From Jutongia hominis (GTDB taxonomy: Bacteria; Bacillota; Clostridia; Lachnospirales; Lachnospiraceae): a stretch of DNA of 64,000 bases. The notes below the pieces were generated by a model. The model saw only the letters and a program-made list of their open reading frames with translations. It had not been told where the DNA came from and ran no database searches. Of this stretch, positions 36,696-45,140 are shown one piece after another. The position numbers were made by a program, and so were the translations under genes. The stretch lies in assembly GCF_014384965.1 (NCBI RefSeq), contig NZ_JACRSW010000031.1:134731-198730 (forward strand). The letters are read 5' to 3'. Each line of letters begins with the position of its first letter. Positions within the stretch are counted from its first letter, which is position 1.

Positions 36696-37691
36696 CTATT
36701 GTATCATTTTTACTTCCAACTCCAACGATACATGAAACTTTTCTTCTACTGTTTTTTGCACATGTTCAATTACCTGACGTGCTTCATCATATGTTCCTTC
36801 GCCTACATTGACAACAAAACCGCAATGCTTATCCGATACCATCACATCACCGACACGATATCCTTTTAATCCGGCATCTTCTATCAATTTGCCGGCAAAA
36901 TATCCTTCCGGTCTTTTAAATGTACTGCCGGCACTTCCATATTGCAATGGCTGTTTTTCACGTCTCCGCTGATTCAGATCGCGCATCGTTTCTTCAATCT
37001 TTTGGGTGTCTCCCTTTGCAAAAGCAAACAATGCCCATAATACAATCCGTTCTTCTTTTTGTATACGGCTGCTTCGATATCCGAGTTCTAATTCCTCTTT
37101 TGTCAGATATTCGGTTTTGCCATCTTTTGTCAATGTCATGGCTCCTAAAATGGAATCCTTAATCTCTCCACCATACGCACCGGCATTCATCACAACAGCT
37201 CCTCCGAGTGTTCCCGGAATGCCTCCGGCAAACTCAAATCCTGTCAATCCGGCTTTTGCAGCTTTTGCTGCCATGTTAGAAAGCATGATCCCGCTTCCGG
37301 CAAAGATAATGGTCTTACCTTCTGTCTCCGTCTGTTCTTCCGCCAGAATCTTTTTACGGTTCAAATCGCCCGGCATTAAGATCTGTAACGTATCCAGTGC
37401 TGTCTTATCTGCTTTTTCTTTCACCGTTTTTCCAGCCATATGCGTTGCGATCACAATGCCGTCATATCCGGTATCATATGCTAACAGATTACTTCCGTTT
37501 CCCATTACAAAGTAACGAAGATTCTGCCTTCTAACGTAATCCAATAAAGCAACAAGATCTTCTATATATTGAGGCATCACAAAAATCTTTGCATTTCCAC
37601 CAATATGAAATGTCGTGTGTTTTGACAATGGTTCTTCACAAAGTACATTTTCCTCTCCGGCTATTCTTTTAATCTCATCTAAATCAGACAT
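36696..37691 (-). CDS. murB: UDP-N-acetylenolpyruvoylglucosamine reductase MurB
   Basis: 331 residues. FAD-binding motifs: VMGNGSNLLAYDTGYDG (about 60) and GFEFAGGIPGTLGGAVVMNAGAYGGEI (about 140-165). YGSAGSTFKRPEGYFAGKLIEDAGLKG (about 245-270) contains the catalytic Ser. It reduces the enolpyruvyl intermediate to UDP-MurNAc in peptidoglycan synthesis. An extra segment of about 35 residues (about 85-118, Lys/Glu-rich) lies between two strands of the FAD domain. In Firmicutes the murB-rapZ-whiA order is common. Confidence 0.93.
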   Translation of the reverse strand: MSDLDEIKRIAGEENVLCEEPLSKHTTFHIGGNAKIFVMPQYIEDLVALLDYVRRQNLRYFVMGNGSNLLAYDTGYDGIVIATHMAGKTVKEKADKTALDTLQILMPGDLNRKKILAEEQTETEGKTIIFAGSGIMLSNMAAKAAKAGLTGFEFAGGIPGTLGGAVVMNAGAYGGEIKDSILGAMTLTKDGKTEYLTKEELELGYRSSRIQKEERIVLWALFAFAKGDTQKIEETMRDLNQRRREKQPLQYGSAGSTFKRPEGYFAGKLIEDAGLKGYRVGDVMVSDKHCGFVVNVGEGTYDEARQVIEHVQKTVEEKFHVSLELEVKMIQ

Positions 37692-37729
37692 TCAATCACA
37701 TCCTTTCCATCAGGCTGTTCTTTGCGTTA

Positions 37730-38668
37730 TTAATCCAACACCATTCTTGCACTGCCATAAATACCGGCATCATTGCCAAGCTCTGCCATTTTAAATGCTT
37801 TGTTCTTTAAAGCAAACATAACATTTTCTTCATAGTTTTTGCTGACTTCATCAATAATGATCTGACCGGCACGTGCAACGCCTCCGCCAATGACAAAAAC
37901 TTCTGGATCGATCACCTGTGAAATATGTGCTAAAGCCATTCCAAGATAAAAACCAAATTTTTCAACAATATCCATTGCAAGTTCATCACCTGCTTTGGCA
38001 GCGCCAAAAACAGCTTTAGCAGAAAGATCATCCGCAACTAATGTTGTTTTCTTTTCCTTTTTTTCTAATGCTTTCTTAGCAAGTCTGACCACTCCGGTAG
38101 CGGATGCATATTGCTCTAAGCATCCTGTCTTTCCACAGCCGCAGACATCCTTTTCCTCATAATTCACACGAATATGACCGATCTCGCCACCAGCACCATT
38201 GCTTCCGGTTAAGATCTTACCGCCCAGAATGACACCGCCGCCAACACCGGTTCCCAGTGTGACCATCACCAGATTATTATAACCTTTACCGCCGCCCTGC
38301 CACATTTCACCCAAAGCGGCAACATTAGCATCATTTCCCACTTTAACATTTTCTATTCCGGTTAGTTCTCTTACAGTATCCGCCACATTAAAAACGCCCC
38401 ATCCTAAATTTGCGCATTTTAATACGGTTCCATCTTCTTTGACCGGTCCCGGAACACCAATACCAAGTCCTGCAATATCTTCTAATGTTAATGTATCTCT
38501 TTGCATTCTTTCCTTAACGGATTTTGCAATATCTTCTAAAATATATTTTCCATTTTCTTCTTTTCTCGTCGGAATCTCCCATTTGTCTGTTACTTTTCCA
38601 TCAACCGTAAAAAGTCCCATTTTAACTGTTGTGCCACCAATATCTACACCAAAACATCTCTTTTCCAT
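37730..38668 (-). CDS. glcK: ROK-family glucokinase
   Basis: 312 residues. The ATP site GVDIGGTTVKMGLF at residue 7-20, the sugar-binding GxGxGV (GIGVPGPV; VGNDANVAALGE with catalytic Asp) and the zinc motif CGCGKTGCLEQYAS (about 175-188) are diagnostic of ROK kinases. It phosphorylates glucose to glucose 6-phosphate. It heads the ROK-murB-rapZ-whiA-crh unit from a sigma-A promoter. Confidence 0.92.
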   Translation of the reverse strand: MEKRCFGVDIGGTTVKMGLFTVDGKVTDKWEIPTRKEENGKYILEDIAKSVKERMQRDTLTLEDIAGLGIGVPGPVKEDGTVLKCANLGWGVFNVADTVRELTGIENVKVGNDANVAALGEMWQGGGKGYNNLVMVTLGTGVGGGVILGGKILTGSNGAGGEIGHIRVNYEEKDVCGCGKTGCLEQYASATGVVRLAKKALEKKEKKTTLVADDLSAKAVFGAAKAGDELAMDIVEKFGFYLGMALAHISQVIDPEVFVIGGGVARAGQIIIDEVSKNYEENVMFALKNKAFKMAELGNDAGIYGSARMVLD

Positions 38669-38767
38669 GAAAATTCCTCTCTCTCTTATAATCTGTCACA
38701 AACTATTCTATATATGTGTTTTTCCGGACTGGAAATTATTCCCGTCTTTTAACGCCAATTACTTTAT

Positions 38768-38796
38768 ATTTTATCATATCCACTATTGCTTTTCAA
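38768..38796 (-). promoter_or_regulatory. Sigma-A promoter of the ROK-murB-rapZ-whiA-crh operon
   Basis: Minus strand TTGAAA, 17 bases, TAAAAT, about 100 bases before the ROK start. The direct-repeat pair lies immediately upstream. Confidence 0.55.
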
Positions 38797-38952
38797 CAAA
38801 AAAGGCTGTCACAAACACTTTTCTATGACACAAAAAAAGCTGTCACAAACACTTTTCCGGTACATCTTTATCTGCAGGATATGATGATATCTGCTTCTTG
38901 TTTGTATTCCTTTACTGTACAGGCATTTTCCGATTCCATCAAAAAATGCAAC

Positions 38953-38980
38953 AAAAAACCTGTCAAATAATTGACAGGTT
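38953..38980 (-). terminator. tRNA-Arg terminator
   Basis: Minus-strand perfect stem of 10 pairs (AACCTGTCAA arms, 4-base loop) and TTTTTT, 6 bases past the tRNA. Confidence 0.9.
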
Positions 38981-38986
38981 CTTCAG

Positions 38987-39060
<74 letters not shown>

Positions 39061-39371
39061 ATATTTTATTTTTCAAATGCTTTTCGTAAGCACCGAACGA
39101 ATAGAATAATAACACACATATTTTTAAAATGCAAGCCTTTTTTTAATTTTTTTCAAACCTTTTTCAAAAAATACCTTTTTCAAAAAATATACTAAACATA
39201 TATTTATTATAAAAACAAATAAATGGTGTATCATTTTTCCATCTTATGATACACTATAGGTACTAACATACACTCGATACATACGAATAGATTCGGGTAT
39301 AGTCTGAAATTTGAAATAAGATATAGTTTTATATTTTTACAACACATAATTTAGTAGAAATGAGGCTTTAT
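39061..39371. other. Spacer between tRNA-Arg and ktrB, with a palindrome
   Basis: 311 bases, AT-rich. It contains the tRNA promoter (39106-39134), and a perfect 9-bp inverted repeat GTGTATCAT / ATGATACAC (39226-39254) about 120 bases before ktrB that could be an operator. I found no c-di-AMP (ydaO) riboswitch elements, though ktr genes in Firmicutes often carry one. Confidence 0.5.
39106..39134 (-). promoter_or_regulatory. Sigma-A promoter of tRNA-Arg
   Basis: Minus strand TTGCAT, 17 bases, TATTAT, about 45 bases before the mature tRNA 5' end. Confidence 0.6.
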
Positions 39372-40739
39372 ATGAAATCAATAAAAAAAAGTTTATCCAC
39401 CACCCAGATCATTGCTTTGGGCTTTTTTGTTGCTATACTGATCGGCACTGCCCTTTTAATGCTTCCGGTATCTTCTGCCGATGGCAGGGTTACGCCATTG
39501 ATTGACTCTCTTTTTACCGCAACAACTTCGATCTGCGTAACCGGTCTTGTTGTTGTTCCCACTTATTTGCATTGGAGTGCTTTTGGAAAAGTAGTCATCC
39601 TGCTTCTGATCCAGCTTGGTGGTCTTGGCATTATCTCTTTTACAACCGGTATTATGATGGTGATAGGCCGACGCATTACCTTACATGACCGTATTCTTTT
39701 AGAAGATGCCTTAAATCTGAATACCTTAAGCGGTCTGGTTGCTTTTTTACGCAAGATCTTTTGCGGTACATTTATCATAGAAGGAATCGGAGCACTCGGA
39801 TATACGTTTCTTTTCATTCCAAAATATGGTCTCCTTCGTGGTATCTGGTATTCCATTTTCCACTCAGTATCAGCTTTTTGTAACGCCGGGATCGATCTGC
39901 TTGGCAATAACAGTCTTAGTAATTATCTGACTAATACATGGATGAATGTTGTAACAATGTTTTTAATCATTTCCGGCGGAATCGGCTTTATTGTCTGGTG
40001 GGATCTGTTAGATGCTTTTAAAAATCTGATGAAAAAGGAAAAAACTTTTTCTTTTATTGTAAAGAAACTCCGTGTTCACACTAAACTTGTATTGATTACA
40101 ACTTTTATATTACTTTTTGGCGGAATGTTACTGATTCTGCTGTTTGAATATGATAATACCGCAACAATCGGAAACTTGGACTTCTACCATAAAATATTAG
40201 CTTCTCTTTTCCAGTCCGTCACTACCAGAACCGCAGGATTTCTGACTATATCGCAAAGCAGTCTGCGTCCTCATACTGCTTTGATCTGTATGTTTTTGAT
40301 GTTTATCGGCGGTTCATCAATCGGTACAGCTGGAGGAATCAAAACAACAACTTTCGCTCTTTTGGTCTTAAATACCATAATGATCGTAAAAGGACAGAAT
40401 CATGTTACCGTCTTTCACAAAACAATTCCACATAAAACACACCAAAAAGCAATTGCTGTCACTTTAGTCAGCTTTTTGGTACTAGGTGTTGCCATCATTA
40501 CAATGTCCTGTTTTGAAACAGGCTCTTTGATGGATATTGCCTATGAGGTAACAAGTGCGATCGCTACTGTCGGTCTTTCCCGTGACTTTACCCCTCACTT
40601 GCATCTGATCGGAAAAACCATTATCATAATCTGTATGTATCTTGGACGAATTGGTCCATTATCACTGGCCATCCTTTTTAATAACAATACCAAACGTTCT
40701 TTAATAGCGTATCCGCATGAAGATGTTACAGTTGGTTAA
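39372..40739 (+). CDS. ktrB: Potassium uptake protein KtrB/TrkH
   Basis: 455 residues, polytopic membrane protein of the Trk/Ktr/HKT superfamily with four MPM repeats. Selectivity-filter glycines appear as CVTGLVV near residue 55, AFCNAGID (about 170), TTRTAGFLT (about 290) and SAIATVGLSR (about 395). It forms a dimeric potassium (sodium-coupled) channel gated by KtrA. ATG 39372 has GAGG at 6 bases; the upstream ATG at 39360 overlaps that site. ktrA lies 104 bases downstream. Confidence 0.92.
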   Translation: MKSIKKSLSTTQIIALGFFVAILIGTALLMLPVSSADGRVTPLIDSLFTATTSICVTGLVVVPTYLHWSAFGKVVILLLIQLGGLGIISFTTGIMMVIGRRITLHDRILLEDALNLNTLSGLVAFLRKIFCGTFIIEGIGALGYTFLFIPKYGLLRGIWYSIFHSVSAFCNAGIDLLGNNSLSNYLTNTWMNVVTMFLIISGGIGFIVWWDLLDAFKNLMKKEKTFSFIVKKLRVHTKLVLITTFILLFGGMLLILLFEYDNTATIGNLDFYHKILASLFQSVTTRTAGFLTISQSSLRPHTALICMFLMFIGGSSIGTAGGIKTTTFALLVLNTIMIVKGQNHVTVFHKTIPHKTHQKAIAVTLVSFLVLGVAIITMSCFETGSLMDIAYEVTSAIATVGLSRDFTPHLHLIGKTIIIICMYLGRIGPLSLAILFNNNTKRSLIAYPHEDVTVG

Positions 40740-40843
40740 AAGCAATATGCCTATAAATTACCAACACTGATATTGTTCTGTTTTTTTAGGATGACATGGT
40801 TATAAATTTGATTTATTAATTGCATTTAGAATAGGAGGCACTT

Positions 40844-41494
40844 ATGAAAAAATCAATTGTAGTATTCGGTCTTGGCCAATATGGTAAAAGCATTGCTTTA
40901 GAACTTACCAATGCCGGTGCTGATGTACTTGCTGTTGACAATAATAAAGAACGTGTCAACGAACTTTCTGACATTGTAACCTGCAGCGTGATCGCTGATG
41001 CATGCGATACAGAAAGTATGCAGACATTAGGTATCTCAAATATGGATGCCGCCGTGGTCGCGATCACACAAAGTCTTGATGCCAGTATTATGGCAACCAT
41101 CTTTTGCAAAGATGCCGGAGTACCTTATATCTTTGCAAAGGCAAAAGATACAATTCATACAAAGATCTTATATAAAGTCGGTGCTGATAAAGTTGTGATA
41201 CCGGAACATGAATCCGGTATCCGGGCTGCCAGACAGCTCTTAACCGGCAACATTTTAGATTTTGTAGAATTATCGGATACGATACGTATGATTGAAATTA
41301 CGATACGCCCTGAATGGATTGGACAGACACTGCGCGAATTAAACCTACGACAAAAAGAAAATATCAATGTTGTGGCAATTCGCTCTCATGGCGAGATTCT
41401 TGTCAATCCCAACCCGGATCATGCATTAGAAGCAGATATCACACTTTTGATCATCGTCAATCAAAAAGATATCCAAAAAGTTATTAACGGATAA
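40844..41494 (+). CDS. ktrA: Potassium channel regulator KtrA/TrkA
   Basis: 216 residues. The RCK-N domain has VVFGLGQYGKSIA (GxGxxG nucleotide loop) and an Asp at the end of the second strand (VLAVDNNKERV); the RCK-C domain (about 135-216) carries ITIRPEWIGQTL and GEILVNPNPDHALEADITLLIIV. It forms the octameric ring that gates KtrB and binds ATP/ADP, and usually c-di-AMP. AGGAGG lies 6 bases before the ATG. Confidence 0.93.
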   Translation: MKKSIVVFGLGQYGKSIALELTNAGADVLAVDNNKERVNELSDIVTCSVIADACDTESMQTLGISNMDAAVVAITQSLDASIMATIFCKDAGVPYIFAKAKDTIHTKILYKVGADKVVIPEHESGIRAARQLLTGNILDFVELSDTIRMIEITIRPEWIGQTLRELNLRQKENINVVAIRSHGEILVNPNPDHALEADITLLIIVNQKDIQKVING

Positions 41495-41497
41495 TAC

Positions 41498-41540
41498 AAA
41501 CAGCCATTCAAAAAGCAAATACCTTTTGAATGGCTGTTCT
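41498..41540 (+). terminator. ktrA terminator
   Basis: Plus-strand stem AACAGCCATTCAAAA / TTTTGAATGGCTGTT with a short loop, followed by CTTATG. The U-tract is short, so efficiency is uncertain. A second perfect 14-bp stem (41575-41611, AGGTATTTCCGTCA arms) stands between ktrA and the opposing alcohol dehydrogenase gene. Confidence 0.6.
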
Positions 41541-41642
41541 TATGTTGGCTAAAGAAAATATATTCTTTCATAGCAGGTATTTCCGTCATGTTGATGCTGA
41601 CGGAAATACCTACAAAGAAGTAGTACTTCTGTGATATCCTGA

Positions 41643-42791
41643 TTAGATCAGGCTCTTATATAATTCTGTGATATCTTCCACACTTGTCTCTTTTGGATTG
41701 CCCGGTCTGCAAGCATCATCATAAGCAGACTGTGCAAGGAACGGAATATCTTCTTCTTTTACGATCTCTTTTAAATCTTTTGGAATTCCAACATCCTCAG
41801 AAAGCTTCTTAACAGCATCTACTGCTGCCTTACGATATTCTTCCTGTGTCATGTTCTCTGTTCCTTCTACGCCCATTGCCTTTGCAATATCACGATATTT
41901 CTCTCCTGTAGCTTCTGCATTATATTCCATAACAGTTGGAAGAATGATCGCATTTGCTACACCGTGTGGAGTATCATATAAAGCACCGAGAGGATGTGCC
42001 ATAGAATGAACAATACCAAGCCCTACATTAGAAAATCCCATGCCGGCTACATACTGGCCAAGAGCCATGCCTTCACGACCTTCCGGTGTATTGGCAACAG
42101 CACCTCTTAATGATTTTGAAATAATCTCAATTGCTTTTAAATGGAACATGTCTGATAATTCCCATGCACCTGCTGTAATATAACCTTCGATCGCATGTGT
42201 CAATGCGTCCATACCGGTTGCTGCTGTCAGTCCTTTTGGCATAGATGACATCATTTCAGAATCAATAAATGCTACAACAGGAATGTCATGTGGATCAACA
42301 CAAACCATCTTTCTGTTCTTCTCAGCATCTGTAATAACATAGTTGATCGTTACTTCTGCTGCTGTACCTGCTGTTGTAGGAACAGCAAAGATCGGAACTG
42401 CTTTATTCTTTGTATCAGCAACTCCTTCTAAGCTGCGGACATCTGCAAAATCAGGGTTATTAATAATGATACCGATTGCTTTTGCTGTATCCATAGAAGA
42501 TCCACCACCAATTGCGATCAGATAATCTGTCTCTGCTTTTTTGAATGCCTCTACACCGGTCTGAACATTTTCAATCGTTGGATTTGGTTTAATGTTAGAA
42601 TACAATTCATATGCAAGTCCGTTCTTTTCTAACACGTCAAGTACCTTTTGTGTTACACCAAACTTTACAAGATCGGGATCGGAACATACAAATGCTTTCT
42701 TAAATCCTCTTCCTTTTGCTTCATCAGCAATACTTGCAATCGCTCCCGCTCCATGATATGAAGTTTCGTTCAAAATAAATCTGTTTACCAT
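41643..42791 (-). CDS. fucO: Lactaldehyde reductase / iron-containing alcohol dehydrogenase
   Basis: 382 residues of the group III Fe-dependent alcohol dehydrogenases. IAIGGGSSMDTAKAIGI (NAD loop), VPTTAGTAAEVTINYVITD and GIVHSMAHPLGALYDTPHGVANA with the metal-binding His residues are visible. By recollection of E. coli FucO the similarity runs through the whole protein (VNRFILNE..., VCVDPHDIP..., MALGQYVAGMGFSNVGLG), so lactaldehyde to 1,2-propanediol is the best call; butanol or ethanol dehydrogenase activity is possible. Start at 42791 (GAGG 10 bases away). No other fucose or rhamnose gene lies nearby. Confidence 0.85.
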   Translation of the reverse strand: MVNRFILNETSYHGAGAIASIADEAKGRGFKKAFVCSDPDLVKFGVTQKVLDVLEKNGLAYELYSNIKPNPTIENVQTGVEAFKKAETDYLIAIGGGSSMDTAKAIGIIINNPDFADVRSLEGVADTKNKAVPIFAVPTTAGTAAEVTINYVITDAEKNRKMVCVDPHDIPVVAFIDSEMMSSMPKGLTAATGMDALTHAIEGYITAGAWELSDMFHLKAIEIISKSLRGAVANTPEGREGMALGQYVAGMGFSNVGLGIVHSMAHPLGALYDTPHGVANAIILPTVMEYNAEATGEKYRDIAKAMGVEGTENMTQEEYRKAAVDAVKKLSEDVGIPKDLKEIVKEEDIPFLAQSAYDDACRPGNPKETSVEDITELYKSLI

Positions 42792-42893
42792 CGTCAAAAA
42801 ACCTCTCTTTCTTTACTTTATCTTTGCTATCTGCCGGATACTTTCTGTCTTTTTTCAGAAAACATTCAACAGATAGGTACTGTCACTATCTCT

Positions 42894-42921
42894 ATTATAC
42901 ATCAGAACGGAAAAAAAGCAA
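42894..42921 (-). promoter_or_regulatory. Promoter of fucO
   Basis: Minus strand TTGCTT, 16 bases, perfect TATAAT, about 100 bases before the start codon. An imperfect palindrome (AATATT arms, about 42924-42952) lies just upstream of the -35, a possible activator site. Confidence 0.5.
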
Positions 42922-43089
42922 TGCAATATTACCAATTTTCCAATAATATTGATTGCTTTTTTATGCAAAATTTACATATAATACACTGATCCAACACAAT
43001 ATCAGCAACGTTGACCTTATCTTCGCCAAAACTTTTTTCATATAACACATTATCGGCAGCATTGACTTTATCTGCATCAAAGCTGCTTT

Positions 43090-45012
43090 TTAATGTAACA
43101 CTTCATCAACCACCCGGATCTCGTTCTTTAATTTGTGAACCATGCCGTTGCGTTCCACATAAATATAATATTCATCTTTTGGCAGATCTTCTAATGCAAC
43201 AGCAAACGGGAATTTGATCTTGCCTGAGATCATATTCGAGTAATCCTGCACAAACGTGTGATTCTCACCGACAAAATAAATACGGTCCACATGGCTTGGC
43301 ATAATATAACTCAGGAAAATATTTTCACAAAGATAAGCACTGCTGAAATTCTCACGTCCGACCGGTTTATCCGAAAGTGGCGGAAGTGTTCCATGAAATT
43401 CTGCAGGAGCAGATAATCTGCCAAAAATAACATTTTCCGTTACAGCAACCGGCTCACTAAACTGTTTGATATCCGGCTTAAACTGCCATACCTTGTTAAA
43501 TAACTTAGCAAAATACAATTCTCTTTTTACTTCACCATTGGTACTGTCAATCTCTACTAATTTTGATTTCTTACCTTTAACACGCTTTTTCATGCAGCCT
43601 GCACAGGCAAGAATACGTTCCTGATCATCAGAATATAACGCACTGCCGGAACGCTGGTTCTTAACACAATCATGCACACATAAAGTCTGAAATTTCTTTG
43701 TCTGATCATCAATTTCAATCAATGCTATACCGGAATTTTCACTGTCTTTTTCCTGCAATTTGACCTCACCCATGCTGTGCTCTTCAAATATCAGGATCTT
43801 TTCTTTCTGCTGTGCAACATTCTTTGTGATCACTGTAACAGAGTCCGGTCTGCGGCAGATTTCTTCTGCATCTACATTTCCTTTCAGACAATAGTTTTCC
43901 AACTCGGTTCCTTCCCAGACCTCTTTTGGTGCAAGTATCCACCGGATTTTTCTACTCTTCCAATCCATTTTCAGAATTGTGTGTAATCGTTTCAATGTAA
44001 TCAGTAATGATCCCTTCTGACAGCAAAGATGTGATATATTTGCCCAGTTTTCACAATCACGATATTTGTCTCCGATCACATCACAGAGGTTGCATTCTTT
44101 TAAAATACTTCCACTATTGATATCGAGTTCAATGATCTTATCTGCAATATGCTTTTCATCCGAAGAAGTAACAAGATAAAGCGAATTGCCTTTCTGTGCA
44201 ACCGCACCCATAATCGGAAAATCCAGCAAAAACGTACGATATACCCTGCCCATATAATCCATCTCATGATAACGGCATGGAACAATCTGTCCTTTCACAT
44301 TCATGCGGTTTGCGGTACGGTCTTCATACAGGAAGTGTCCATTTTCCAAGGGAATCATACCGATACTGTTTGTTCGAAGCTGTAAAGAATAACGGATTGC
44401 GCTGTTGCAATCAACGACCAACGGATTAAAAGATACACCATTTACTAATATAAACGGGAAATGGGTTGCATCTTCATATTTTGCTTCACCAACAACATCA
44501 ATGATCTTTTTGGGTGTTTCCGATACATAGATACGCAGCATTCTCCTTTTGATCACATTACCTTTCTCGTCGATCATCTCTAATTCCACTTTATTGCTTC
44601 GTTCAAGATACAGCCCCATAACCGGCACACGGTGTCGTCTGGTATATTCTGTTTCACCGACAAAATCAGCTTCAGGTGTATCACCAAGCACACGATAACG
44701 TACCTTCGTCAGTTTCGAAGAATTAAACAGGATCAATGCCGACTGTTTGACTAAATCATACGGATTCGGTACAACCAGCAAATGTGCAAATGTATACATA
44801 TGGCCGTCTAATATCTTTTCAAACGCATAGTCTCTAATCTGTGTTAAATATGCCTGCTGCGGTGCCTTTCGCAGTGGTGACATGATCTTTCTTCTTCCAC
44901 TTGGAAAAACTTCCTTTTCATAAGTACGGTCTAATTTACGAAGATCGCTTTCGCTATAGGTTACTTTGGTACCTCTTTTTACATCTACAAACCATTTTCC
45001 AAATAATCCCAT
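43090..45012 (-). CDS. Arylsulfotransferase (AssT)-like propeller protein, probably non-catalytic
   Basis: 640 residues, no signal peptide. I recognise an AssT-like plan: an Ig-like N-terminal segment with RHRVPVMGLYLERSNKVELE (126-145) and propeller blades with EMDYMGRVYR (250-259), ENWANISHLC (321-330) and KMDWKSRKIRWIL (348-360), echoing AssT segments such as HxVPVLGLYxDxxNKV, DWxHxNSI and KIxWxLG. Yet the family's histidines (the HHD and DWxHxN positions) are missing: PIMGAV and NWANIS stand there. Predicted pseudoenzyme, or a diverged enzyme of another group; the cytoplasmic location is also unlike classical AssT. A hairpin separates the Shine-Dalgarno from the start. Confidence 0.55.
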   Translation of the reverse strand: MGLFGKWFVDVKRGTKVTYSESDLRKLDRTYEKEVFPSGRRKIMSPLRKAPQQAYLTQIRDYAFEKILDGHMYTFAHLLVVPNPYDLVKQSALILFNSSKLTKVRYRVLGDTPEADFVGETEYTRRHRVPVMGLYLERSNKVELEMIDEKGNVIKRRMLRIYVSETPKKIIDVVGEAKYEDATHFPFILVNGVSFNPLVVDCNSAIRYSLQLRTNSIGMIPLENGHFLYEDRTANRMNVKGQIVPCRYHEMDYMGRVYRTFLLDFPIMGAVAQKGNSLYLVTSSDEKHIADKIIELDINSGSILKECNLCDVIGDKYRDCENWANISHLCCQKGSLLITLKRLHTILKMDWKSRKIRWILAPKEVWEGTELENYCLKGNVDAEEICRRPDSVTVITKNVAQQKEKILIFEEHSMGEVKLQEKDSENSGIALIEIDDQTKKFQTLCVHDCVKNQRSGSALYSDDQERILACAGCMKKRVKGKKSKLVEIDSTNGEVKRELYFAKLFNKVWQFKPDIKQFSEPVAVTENVIFGRLSAPAEFHGTLPPLSDKPVGRENFSSAYLCENIFLSYIMPSHVDRIYFVGENHTFVQDYSNMISGKIKFPFAVALEDLPKDEYYIYVERNGMVHKLKNEIRVVDEVLH

Positions 45013-45042
45013 ATATTTTCATGTACTTTTGTACATGCCTCC
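45010..45042 (-). promoter_or_regulatory. Shine-Dalgarno separated from the start codon by a perfect hairpin
   Basis: Minus strand GGAGG (45038-45042), then a 7-bp perfect stem CATGTAC/GTACATG with loop AAAA (45020-45037), then seven bases, then ATG. The linear distance from GGAGG to ATG is 25 bases; with the hairpin folded out it is 7, which is optimal. This decides the start and suggests structure-dependent initiation. Confidence 0.6.
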
Positions 45043-45140
45043 TTTTTGCTTGCTTTGTACTCTTGTCTGTTTCTTTTTTTGAAAGCATTGGTATCTGTTA
45101 TTTTGTTATACCAGGCTCTTCTTTATGAATCTTGCATTTT

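Larger units (their letters stand above)
38669..38986. other. Spacer with a 26-bp direct repeat
   Basis: 318 bases between ROK and tRNA-Arg. It holds the ROK promoter, two near-identical copies of a 26-bp unit (about 38798-38823 and 38832-38857: AAAAAAGGCTGTCACAAACA-type start) 8 bases apart, and the tRNA terminator. No gene is seen. Confidence 0.55.

Noticed and set aside
39135..39371. c-di-AMP riboswitch before ktrB
   Set aside because: I looked for the conserved ydaO elements and did not find them; only a 9-bp palindrome is present.
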